Source: Echeneis naucrates
Lineage: Eukaryota; Chordata; Actinopteri; Carangiformes; Echeneidae
Assembly: GCF_900963305.1 (NCBI RefSeq)
Contig: NC_042513.1
Coordinates: 2,666,001 to 2,730,000, forward strand
Direction of reading: 5' to 3'
DNA: 64,000 bases
In this document: positions 26,478-36,909 of the stretch, piece after piece
Layout of the letters: each line of letters begins with the position of its first letter
How positions within the stretch are numbered: position 1 is the stretch's first letter
The notes under the pieces: model-generated
The model's input: only the letters and a program-made list of their open reading frames with translations
Told to the model about the DNA's origin: nothing
The model's database searches: none
Program-made: the position numbers and the translations under genes

Positions 26478-27311
26478 TCAGATTTTCTTCCGGACGCTGA
26501 AAGCCACTGAGTTCCCGTACAGCAACCGGTCCCGCTCCCGCACCTCCTCCTGCAGCTTGGCTTCGGCGACCCGCAGCTGGCGGATGGTCGCCTTCATCTC
26601 CTTCATCTTCACCTCCATCAGTGCGATGATGTCCCGCTGCTCGTTCAGTTTCCGCAACAGTTCAGCCGACGTGGTGCCGGTGGTCAGCGAGTACGAGTGG
26701 TCCAGCGGGCTGCTGGTCACACTGACGTACTGCACAGGCAGCTGGTGCAGGTTGGACGCGGCTTCCACTGACGAGTCGTCTGCAGTGAGCTCGTCCGCGC
26801 TGCCGACCGGCGCCGTGTAGCAAGTCCCCTCCGACTGGGCCGGCAGCCTCGCGGTGCCCAGGTACTCCCCGTTCTGGCCTATCTGGACCACGGTGATGCT
26901 GTCGTCGCTCGCCTCGCCGCCCGCGTTGCCCTCGGCTCCTTCCGCCGCGCTGCCCAGGACGCTGGTGAGAATGATCCCGGAGGTCGCGGCGGCGGGGGGC
27001 GCAGGAACCCCCGCGGACACTTTCCTGCCTCTGCCCCGCCGACTCCTGCGCTCGTTGACCCCTCGCAGAGGGAAAAGGGACGGCACTCGGATACTGTAGG
27101 TTTTCCTTCCACCAGCGAAGTGCACGCTGCACACTCGGTGGCCGGTGGTGGGCTGGAAGGTGCTGAAGCAGCCGCTGACCCCGGCCCGGGAGATGTTCCT
27201 GAGCCACATCTCCCTCAGCGCCGTGTCCTTTGGAAACGTGTAGAAGCGCAGGTCGCGGTCCCGGTGTGAATTGTTGTAGCAGCCAGGGACACAGCAGGTG
27301 AACCCAGGCAT
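26478..27311 (-). CDS. thap11: THAP domain-containing protein 11 (Ronin)
   Basis: A single-exon frame of 277 aa (human 314). The THAP zinc finger at the N-terminus starts MPGFTCCVPGCYNN and shows the C2CH ligands C6, C11, C61 and H64, with VPSLFP at 76-81 in place of the family AVPTIF-type box. An Ala/Gly-rich middle follows. The HCF-1-binding motif DHSY is at 204-207. A C-terminal coiled coil from about 214 includes LLRKLNEQRDIIALMEVKMK. Known role: a sequence-specific transcription factor that works with HCF-1 and ZNF143 on housekeeping and cell-growth promoters. Unlike the human protein it has no polyglutamine tract. The gene is GC-rich and lies head to head with GFOD2. The ATG at 27311 gives the exact family N-terminus. 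Confidence 0.97.
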   Translation of the reverse strand: MPGFTCCVPGCYNNSHRDRDLRFYTFPKDTALREMWLRNISRAGVSGCFSTFQPTTGHRVCSVHFAGGRKTYSIRVPSLFPLRGVNERRSRRGRGRKVSAGVPAPPAAATSGIILTSVLGSAAEGAEGNAGGEASDDSITVVQIGQNGEYLGTARLPAQSEGTCYTAPVGSADELTADDSSVEAASNLHQLPVQYVSVTSSPLDHSYSLTTGTTSAELLRKLNEQRDIIALMEVKMKEMKATIRQLRVAEAKLQEEVRERDRLLYGNSVAFSVRKKI

Positions 27312-27422
27312 GTTTGCCTCAGCACCGAGGCTGAAACGGGCTCTCTCGGTGAAGCTCGGGTTATTTTATTGTTGTTTCTGTATTCTGTGCGTTGTTATCG
27401 AGCTCCGCGGCCTGCAAGCGGA

Positions 27423-27441
27423 ACTACACGTCCCACAACGC
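27423..27441 (+). promoter_or_regulatory. THAP11/ZNF143-type site upstream of THAP11
   Basis: The sequence reads ACTACACGTCCCACAACGC, close to the known bipartite element ACTACA-NN-TCCCA with a following GC, bound by THAP11, HCF-1 and ZNF143. It lies about 112 bp upstream of the THAP11 ATG in a CpG-rich stretch. The match is seen. Self-regulation is inference. Confidence 0.55.
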
Positions 27442-27599
27442 TAACAACTTCCTGTTTATTTTCTACCGAAAACTCAGCCGATTTTCTCCGTACGACGACC
27501 GGACCCACCCGAACTTATCCAGACTCGGAGCAGAAGGAGCTGATTCTTTTAGTGAATAGGATTCTGGTGTTTTATTTTCGGTAAAAGATTGTGTGGTTT

Positions 27600-28600
27600 T
27601 GTTCTAGCTGTTATCAAGACGACCGACGTCCGTTGAGAACTAAAAGTACCATCAGACCTTGCGCTTCCTGCTAGGTCTGTGATGGCGCGTTCCCGTGCCC
27701 CAGCGCCCCTGCTGGTCAGGATGTGGAAACAGCTGAGTTAATTGTACTCCTCTTTTCAGTTTATGTCGTTATCTTTTCGTTTTGTCACATTGTGAAAATA
27801 CATTTAAACAAAAAAACAAATAAAAAAAACTCAGGTAATTTGTTTGTATGGAAAAGCCATATAAACTGGGGAAAAAAGCTGCTCTAAGCAGGCTCTCTTA
27901 GCTTCACATGCTTTATGTGTACACCCAAGGGCACTCAAACTACCAACAGTTGATAAATCTTTTATATATTATTTATTATAAATAAAAAAACACAGCTTTT
28001 TATTCCAATTACAATCAATCTGACATGTACTGGTGGGGAAGCAGGTATCAATGAATGACTAAATTATATGTTATCTTATAAAAGCAACCGTGTTTAACTT
28101 TTGTTTAACCTTATTCAATATTGAACCGTGTGTTAGTAAAGTGTATCATCCATCTGAAGGTATTACATGAAGGTGAACATGAACTCGTTTGGATCTTGGA
28201 TTCGATCCATGGAGTCAGATGGTTTGTCAGACTTTTCTGAATATTACCTACTGATCCACGGTAATGTGTAAATGTTCATAAAGTTATTTTTGAATGAAGT
28301 AGGTGTTCTGTACTATACTCAACCTGGAGAAGTCTGACTCAAGCATGCCCCTGCCCCATGTACATATGTGTATTCACTGGATGATGTCCCCAGGACTGAG
28401 ACGAAACATTTACAAATGGTGTTGTTATATGTCTTGCTATACTGTGTTCTATTTACGTCTCTTTGAGTTTGTCTGCACCCTTTGGGTTGCTGTCCACTAA
28501 TTAATGTCTATTCACTTTATAGTCACAAATATGATTCTAAACTGATTGGTATGTTCTAAAGAAAACATTTCAAATGATGTATTTTAGTGTTTTTGGTGGT
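27600..28600. other. Spacer between divergent THAP11 and GFOD2
   Basis: AT-rich and without a gene that I can see. It separates the CpG-rich THAP11 promoter (27.3-27.6 kb) from the CpG-rich GFOD2 promoter (28.6-29.2 kb), so the two genes probably have separate promoters. Confidence 0.5.
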
Positions 28601-28609
28601 TACATTGCG

Positions 28610-28785
28610 TATTTCCGGGTCGCTATGTGTCGCTGCCGAAGCTCTCCGCTGACGGTGACCCATCTCCGGCCTCTGTAGCATCTCCGGCTGTTTCAGTGCA
28701 GCCGCTGCCGTTGAAGTTACCATTAGCAACTGGGCAGCGCCCGGCTCCACACCCGCCGCAGCCGATGTTCAGACCAGGGAAGTAG
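28610..28785 (+). promoter_or_regulatory. GFOD2 CpG promoter and probable non-coding exon 1
   Basis: A GC-rich block rich in CpG ends in a donor-like AG|GTAATA at 28785. GFOD2 coding starts within a later exon whose acceptor is at 30284, so a leader exon must exist and this is the best place for it. The exact start site is not visible. Confidence 0.4.
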
Positions 28786-30364
28786 GTAATAACTAAAAGT
28801 AGATATTAACTCCACATTTCATTACATGGTTGTTGTAGTACTTTTCGAGACTGTCATCTAGGTTAACTGTAGATATTTCCTGTGTGAAGAGGGTTTCTGG
28901 CTGGTTTTGCTCATGACTGTCTGGTCGGTTAGCTAAACGCGCTAGCTAGCGTTATCAATATCCCCAGTGTCGAGCAGCTGAGTGGAGCTTGGCTTATGTG
29001 TGAGAGCCGGAACACACAACAAATAGTGATACACACAAGGTAAAGTAGTGGTCACTTTCTTCAGGTTTGTGGTGTAAAAATAATTGCAGTTAATGCCTCG
29101 GAATTATTTATCTCGACCGCGACAGTACGGTAAAGCGCGGCTTTGTCATCGGACCAACCGACAGCAGCTCAGCCCGGAGATGGTACTTTACAGTCTGAGT
29201 GTGTGTGCGTCTGAAAGAGCGATACAGAGGCTTCATCTGTTGCCAGTTTAGGAAACGTTTGAGTGTTAGATACTCAGGTACAGCAGGTGCTCATCAGATC
29301 ATCACACACACATCCACAAGTCGGTAATCACCATCTGTACTTGCACATTAATGGTTTTAAGAGAGAGGGAGCTCTTGACAGCTTTGACATTTACATCACC
29401 TCCTTGCATTTTTAGCTATGTCGACTTTTTCTTTTTCAAGAAATACATACCACTGTGTCGGCTCAAAACTTATTATAATTTTCTCTGTCAATAAATCTGC
29501 TTGTTATTTATTTGGTTCTCTTACTTTGTTTATGAAATTCGGTGGGAGAAGTCGACGACAGTCCAAGCAGCCTTCAATATGTTACACTTTCTGACCAGCA
29601 TTCCGGAGATATTCACTTTACTCTCATGTAAATGTGAATATATGAAGCTAGCTTATTTAGCTTAACAAATGGCAAACATTTTCTGACTACAAGATAGTTT
29701 GAAATCAGATGACAGTGTGCTGGTGCTCCACCATCCATGACCATCAGATCAGGAAATCACAGATAAGTGGCAAATACGGAAGAGCCACAGGTGAGCTGAG
29801 TTGCATGCTATGTCATTAAAATCAGCGAACTGTCATGTCTGCAGATTTTTATCCAAAATGTCACTAAACTATTGTTTCACCTAGATAAGATCATACACAC
29901 GCAGATATTAATTACATTTGCTACAGAGGTAAGAGTGGGTGTGGATCATCTAAGGAATGGCAACTATGTAGTAGGACACAATGCAAATGGCTGTCAGAGA
30001 CTGCTGATAGGAAGAACTGGTCTAAACCTGTTTGATGTTCCAATCACCAGAGATAGATTTATGTAGAGACCTTGCTCCACACAACATATTACTGTCTATA
30101 GTATAGTGATCGTAAAATACATTTTATTATGTCTTGACCTTAAATCCCTCACCGTAATAAACACACAGTGACTATGTGAAACAGCAGTTGTTTTAGGATA
30201 CAATATTGTTGCATTATGGACATGTAAACATTTTGCTTTCTCAGTGTCACCAAGTATAATAGTCTGCTAATTTATTTCCACAGGTAAATTCCCAGATTTC
30301 AAGACATCAAAGGTTTTGACAGACAAGTGGATCATTAGCTCTTGGAATGTTGTTAACACTTGCC

Positions 30365-30379
30365 ATGGTTCCCACGTAA
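30365..30379 (+). other. Minimal upstream ORF in the GFOD2 leader
   Basis: A four-codon ORF (Met-Val-Pro-Thr-stop) in a strong start context, CCATGG, ends 10 bases before the GFOD2 ATG. It lies in the same exon (acceptor at 30284), so it should be present in the mRNA and could lower translation of GFOD2. Confidence 0.6.
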
Positions 30380-30389
30380 AGTCACGGCC

Positions 30390-32535
30390 ATGTTGCCAGG
30401 AGTTGGTGTGTTTGGCATAGGGAGCACAGCCCGTGTGCTGGTCCCTTTATTAAAAGCTGAAGGCTTTGAGGTCCATGCACTATGGGGGCAAAGTGAAGAG
30501 GAAGCATGCTGCTTGGCAAAGGAACTTGGCATCCCATTTCACACCAGTCGTTCTGATGATGTCCTGCTGCACCAAGATGTCGATCTTGTGTGCATTTATA
30601 TTCCACCCTCAATGACAAGGCAGATTGCTGTCAAAGCATTGGGTAGGTCATAAGCAAGTACACCTTTACTAAAATTTAGACTTTCAAAAGTGGCTCATCC
30701 TAAACTTATTGGCACATACACAATTAACAGAGATAAGCATCTGTGTTGCATGAGCTTCTAATGTTACCTCATCCAACTGGGCATGGCTGAATGCTGGAAC
30801 AGGTTGAAATTTTTTTGACAATCCTCACCGAAAGGTCCAATTACTCAAAGTGAATTGCAACATATATTGATTATATTTAATTTTATACTTAGGATGTGAT
30901 TAATAGTGGTTGCGGCCATGACCACTGCAAATGTAGTCAACAGGCAAAAATAAAAACAACCAAAACTCACAGAAAAAAAACTACGTATTTGTTGCAGACT
31001 CATTGAAGGCAACATAATCACCACACAGTTTTATCAGAGGAGACAAACTCTATGAAGGTAACCCACTATATCTGATGGAATTCCAGAGCGTTGACTTCAG
31101 CTTCCTGTTTTAGTTGCAACTTCCTGAGTGTGCCCCCACCAGCACTAATTCCAAGGGGGACTGAGGCTTGCTAATCTCGAATCATAAAAAAACTGCGTAC
31201 ACCCTCTGTTATCTGTTGTGCTTACAGGAAGTTTTTTATTATTATCAATTTCAAAAACAAAAAAAATCACTGTTATGCCCTTTAAGGCTATTAGTGTTAT
31301 GGTCTTTATGTTAGGATGCAGCTCCAAAATTTACTTTACCCTCAATAATTTACATGCATAGCAACAACTGAGTGTATGTAAAACATACTGTGTGATGAAA
31401 TGAAGGCAGAACCATAGTGACTGAACTCTACTTTTAGCCCCTTCACTGACCTAATGATAATTTTAATAATATCTTCATAATATTGTTAAAAAGTAGAAAT
31501 TTGTCAAATGCTTTTTCAGAGGCCATGTATTTAACTTAGAAATGTTGTATTGATTGATCTCAAAATCTTTGAGTCAGGTCTTATTGGAATAATAATAAAC
31601 CTATCCTCTCTCTCTCTCTCTCCATGTCTACAGGGATAGGTAAGAATGTTGTGTGTGAGAAAGCTGCAACAGCTATAGATTCATTCAAGATGGTGACTGC
31701 AGCTAGATACTACCCCCAGCTGCTCAGTATTATGGGTAATACTCTGCGTTTCCTGCCAGCTTTTGTTGCAATGCGCCAGATGCTGCTGGAGGGATATGTT
31801 GGTGAAATTCAGGTATGCGATGTGCGAGTCTATGGCCCAAGCCTCCTAGACCAGTCATATGGCTGGACCTGTGAGGAACTTATGGGAGGAGGCGGTCTGC
31901 ACACTGTTGGCTCTGCCATCATTGACCTCTTAAGCCACCTGACTGGCACCAGAGCCCATCGTGTACACGGCTTACTGCGGACCTTTGTGCAACAGAACAG
32001 CTTGATCAGAGGCATTCGCCGTGTCACCAGTGATGATTTTTGTTTCTTCCAAATGTTGATGGGTGGAACAAGATCAAGCTCTTGTGGTGTGTGTTGCACT
32101 GTAACACTGAACTTCAACATGCCAGGGTCATTTGTGCAAGAGGTTATGGTGGTTGGATCCACTGGGAGGTTGGTTGCCAGGGGGACAGAACTATATGGTC
32201 AACGCAGTGGGAGTAATGTAGAGGAGCTGTTGCTAGGTGACAGTGGGTGGGCAGGACCAGAGGTGAAAGAGATGCCACTGCCTCACCTGCGGGGGCTGAG
32301 CTCCATGGTAAAGGCACTGAGACAGTCTTTTCAGGCACATGAGGAGCGCAGGTCATGGGCACAAGGACCAGTTGCTATAGCACCAACATTTGAGGATGGT
32401 CTGTATGTGCAGACGGTTGTGGAGGCCGTGAAACGGTCCAGCTGGAGTGGAGAATGGGAGTGTGTTGAGATCATGAGTCAGGAGCCAGATCCAAACCACA
32501 ACTTGTGTGAGGCTTTGCAGAGAAATAAAAATTAG
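30390..32535 (+). CDS. gfod2: Glucose-fructose oxidoreductase domain-containing protein 2
   Basis: Two coding exons, 30390-30642 and 31634-32535, join in phase across a GT-AG intron whose acceptor follows a CT-rich tract. The product is 384 aa (human 385). The N-terminus, [20 protein letters not shown], is a Rossmann nucleotide-binding fold of the Gfo/Idh/MocA family. The second exon carries the NAD-side motif [12 protein letters not shown] and the C-terminal alpha/beta domain ([16 protein letters not shown] and [12 protein letters not shown]). The end, NLCEALQRN, matches human GFOD2. GFOD2 is reported to be secreted and to aid extracellular-matrix assembly. Its catalytic substrate is unknown. 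About six extra residues (around RSSSCG) follow FQMLMGG compared with human as I recall it. The ATG at 30390 was chosen because the family starts with MLPGVGVFG. Confidence 0.96.
31606..31622 (+). repeat. (CT)n tract at the GFOD2 acceptor
   Basis: A short pure CT run just upstream of the coding acceptor at 31633. It probably serves as the polypyrimidine tract. Confidence 0.8.
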
Positions 32536-35500
32536 AAATATTTAAACATCCAGTGCAACTACTACACATCTGGCAAAACTGGGCACTCCATGCTCCTTAA
32601 CTTCAGTTGCTTTGGCAGTTTACATTTCACATGACTACTTAGCATTTTTACCTTTAGAACTAAATATTTTAGTTGAGAGGCTATAATTGTGGAGTGGATG
32701 TTTGTACCCTCAGAGTTTCTGTGTGTTTGTTCATTAAATTGCCATCCAAAGCTCCATTACTCTTGATTCTCACCAGGGAATGTTATAAAAGCTCTGTATG
32801 TACTTTAAGTGTGCCAAAATCTGCCATACCAAAAAACAGACCCAGGCCTTACTGTCACTGAAGCTTGGAGTCATGGTACCATGACTGCAATTTCCTGTTA
32901 AATAAGACTGACATGGATCACCTGTCAGCAAAGCACCACACCTATGTTAAATATTGGCAAAGAGCAGAACTGCTTGTGTCTAAAAATCAAGAAAATATTT
33001 TACCATGGCCTTTTCTTTACTTCAAGCTGATTTTAGACTGTGGTGGTTACCAAACAACCACCAACACCAGTCTAGCACAGTTTTTCGAGGCTTTTAATTC
33101 AAACACTATGTCAGGGTTAAATCTTAGAATAGGTTTGCTGTCCAACTGATGAAACATTTGACTCTATTGTACATAACATTTCCATATATATAAATATTTT
33201 AATGTTAATGTATTTTCAACACCAATAGCACCTTATTCTGAATGTGAGTGTTTACCTCAGACATGAATGTGAATATCCAATATCAAGTATGAAGATGATC
33301 TGACTAACAAAGTACTTTGACTGGTTTCAGAGTGATGTCTGTCAGGATTCAAATCATCCTTCAAAGGAGAGCGACCTCTGAAAATTTCAGAATAAGAATA
33401 ATGGAGCTGTTTTGCTTGTTTGGGTTGTTTTTTTTTTTGTTGTTGTTGTTTGTTTGTTTGTTTGTTTGTTTTTTACATGTAATAAAATAAGCAGCTTTAG
33501 AGAGGCTAGTAGGTTTCTATGTCATGACCTCCTGAGGCATACATAGGGCAGCAGCAATTGAGTAAAATAAGCTAAATAGAGAGAAAAAAAATCTTTCATT
33601 TGTAGCATTGCCCCTCAAAATACCAATTTCTGAAAGTGATACTTAATTTAAATTGAATAATTGTGTATCACTTCACACCCTGTCGCTTAGAAAAGATGCT
33701 GTAAAGAGTTGCTGTTTTTATTTATATAGATGTACAGTGGATGTTGACTCTTTGGAAGAAACATCATATGTGTAAGGACAGGTGAGGTGGATTTTGCCTA
33801 AGAGGGATTTCTAGGATTGGTTCGTACCTGTTGGTCATTTAACCATTAAAACTGACCATGACCATGAAGGAAGAAACTGGCAACTTTTAACAGCTTCTTG
33901 TCAAGCTTACACAGAGGATTGATAATTGGTAAAATAACACATTACATCTTTTTACATAATAAGAAACAGGCACATTAAAGAAAGTGAACTTTTAGCGTTA
34001 ACTGTCAGAAACTGTTAGATGCCAGGCCTGAGTTTAAAATGTTTGTAAAAAGTTTGTTTACATGTGTTAGCAATTGAAGTCATTTAATGTTTTAACAATA
34101 TTTTGTTTGCTGCAATTTATGCATATAGAGGTATTATAGATGGTTAACAGCAGAGGGTGTGACTGCAAACCCTACTCCCACCAGTCATCCTGAAACCTTG
34201 CTGATATTTTCATTAAGTAGAATCACTGGATTCAACTGTCTTGAAAGTAGAAATTTTAAGTTTTAAACAGTTTGTGATATTTGTGATCACTTGCTGCATC
34301 TCAGTTCTGCTGAAAATCCTAAATGATATTGAAGCTGTAGATGCAGTTTACTGGTTTGATTTGATTGGTCTACACCCTTCTTAGACAGGATCTGCACATA
34401 AGGATACAGCCACAAAATATGCTTACCTCACGCTATCCAAACAGTGCTTTAAAAAAATAATCCCTACAAGTTTACATTAAGTGTCTTTCACACATTTGCC
34501 TGCAGGATGTTCCATAACACTTAACTTTCAAAATACATTCAGACTGAGTTTTTACTGTCTTTACCATTGCTTTTGGTTTTTGTTTGTTTTTGTTTTTTTT
34601 GCACTGATACCTGTTAAAAATGCCACCTATTTAATATGTAGTGTATTGCTCTTACCAGCCAGCCCACTGCAAGAATGAATTTAACATTCTTTTGTATAAG
34701 AAAGACTTTGTGTATTTATTTATGTCAGTGTGGAGAGTTTCCCTTTTTCCATTCTGTTTAGTGTTTATATTTTCAGCCAGTGAATTTCTGTTTAAAGCTG
34801 TAATATTTATCTTGTTTATATTTAGTGGTGTTTTAATTGATTGGCTTTTTGAACATAATTTGTTATATTGAAGTGGGGAAAGTGTACTGTTATCTGCCTG
34901 ACAGATACTTCATTTAATAAACACAGCTGTCTTCATGTAGTGATGTTCAGTTTATTAATTCTGCAAATAAAAAAGTGTACTTTTTACTCTGCAGGTCAAA
35001 ACTTTGTGCTTTGAAACATGTTCATTGTTTAATAAAACACATACTTCTATACAGAAATTAAGCAATGTATTCCAGGAATAATGCTCACATTGTTTTTTTA
35101 AATAATACAATAGACTGAAATATCACTTTTATAAAAGGTACTTTATTGTGCATTGTTATATCATGACGTCTCCTCTGCAGAGTCATTCATATGGGGGCTG
35201 CTGAATGACAGATCTGCTTGTGTGTGAAGATATTGCTTGCTACTATAGTGTTAACTTTATTTTTCCTCAATGTATGAGAAACCAGCCCCTTTAGGAGCAT
35301 GGTTCGATTTAACTTTCTAATTATTTGATTAACACTGGAATTAATAAATCTTTCTACTATGTGAAGTTGGGACTTTTTGATTAAACTGATCTCTAATCTT
35401 TTCCTAAAAAGAACACACAGGGAATGACTGGGGGGAAAGTATATGTGATGGTCTATGGATAACTAACAAGGTAAAATGTGATGACAGAATACATGAAACT

Positions 35501-36152
35501 GTGAATGCAACTAATTAATATCATGGAACAGCTAATGTGAATGTCTAGCATTATAATTAAATATATTAAAATATGACAAATATATGTAAAGAGCATCGTC
35601 TATTATGAGCACATCCTATGAATCAAAATAAAGCGAATGTTTTATTTCTACTCCTGCAACATGATACAGCAGTCCTGGAATAAATCCTTCATGGGAGTTA
35701 TGTTTTATTTTTTATGAAACTGTTACAGAGGTGTTTCTTTCATTATGTCTGTCCTATTTATATTGTGTTATATATAGTAAGAAGTGGCTGACAGAACCAT
35801 ATAGACTTGTATGGTTTTAGTCCAATGAACATAGAATTCATAAGACTGCATTAAAAACATCCATCACCAGAACTGAATAAAGTTTCATATTCAGAAATAT
35901 ACGTTTTCCAGCAAAATAAAAAAAAAAAATCTGTTTTACATAAGGAATGTGAGCACCACTTAATAAAGCACAAATATGAAGCATATACAAACAATGAGGG
36001 TGCTTTTTCATTTGTTTATAAATAAATAAAAAAAAAAATATACCTTTCTAAGTAATTTCTCCCAAAAGTGGCTTTCCCGTACATATATGCAACAAATTAA
36101 ATGGTTAATTACATTAAATAAAAAGAAGCGGTGATGATGTCCAGCCCGGATG
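32536..36152 (+). other. GFOD2 3' region and spacer
   Basis: No coding exon seen. AATAAA signals at about 33481 and 34915 could end a short or a long GFOD2 3' untranslated region. A T/GTTT-rich tract occupies 33427-33475. From 35 kb on the sequence is AT-rich and featureless. Confidence 0.4.
33427..33475. repeat. T-rich (GTT)n/(GTTT)n tract
   Basis: A poly(T) run passes into GTT and then GTTT units, ending in TTTTTTAC. Simple sequence. Confidence 0.85.
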
Positions 36153-36160
36153 TGACGTCA
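36153..36160. promoter_or_regulatory. CRE palindrome TGACGTCA
   Basis: A perfect cAMP-response element in a small CpG-richer patch about 750 bp upstream of the three-BED-finger gene's ATG. It may mark its distal promoter or a leader exon. Binding by CREB/ATF is known for this motif in general and not shown here. Confidence 0.35.
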
Positions 36161-36742
36161 GTGCTGCTGTCAACCTCGATCGGGTACCTCAGCATAGTTG
36201 TGGTGTGCAATACTGCGAGACTTTGTATCGATCTGATAACAAGTGAATACAGGCCCAGTGCCACCGACAACGATACTTTTTAATAATTAAACTGCTACAA
36301 CTGAATGAATTTTCACGGCCTTTAAGTGTTTGTGTAATTTTTTTGTGGATTATTAATTATTTAAAACCCAGAACAGAATTCGGGCAAAGCCTTAAGGAGA
36401 ATTATAATAAAGTTTTTCTTAGGAAGCAATAGAACATGGTTGTCCATGAAGCTGGAATGATTTTCTTTTCAGATACATCCTTCTTTTACGAGTTGAAAGC
36501 ATAAAACATACACCTTATCAAGAATAAATCACATTGTCACAGTAATTTCCTGTGAGCAAGTAAGAAAATATTTTATTCCAACATTATTACGTTAATGTCC
36601 GCTGTATTTAACATCTTTTTGCAGGTTGGACAGTCGGACAGTCGTTTCATTACCTGAAAATACTGCCACGCGGCGTTCCTCTCTAGTTCTCCTCTCCAAC
36701 CACAGAACACGTGCTGCTGAGGACTGGCCGGGGGGCCGCTGA

Positions 36743-36752
36743 GTCACGTGAC
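36743..36752. promoter_or_regulatory. GTCACGTGAC E-box palindrome (CLEAR/USF type)
   Basis: A perfect 10-bp palindrome in GC-rich sequence 160 bp upstream of the ATG at 36910. The motif is the preferred site of USF and of TFEB/MITF-family bHLH-ZIP factors. Its place fits a proximal promoter of the three-BED-finger gene. Confidence 0.5.
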
Positions 36753-36909
36753 GGTGCAACATCTTAACGCGACTGTGGGGAGGAGGACTGAAGAGTCTGC
36801 CTGCTCCGTTCTGAGGAGCAGCCAGGTCGGCTCTCTCATGAAACTGAAGTATTGATATTATTTCACTGGGTCGATACGCCCACCACTGGTGCTTGGCGAG
36901 TAAGACAAC

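Noticed and set aside
30360-30389. GFOD2 start further upstream at 30360
   Set aside because: That codon is TTG; the family begins at MLPGVG, coded from the ATG at 30390.
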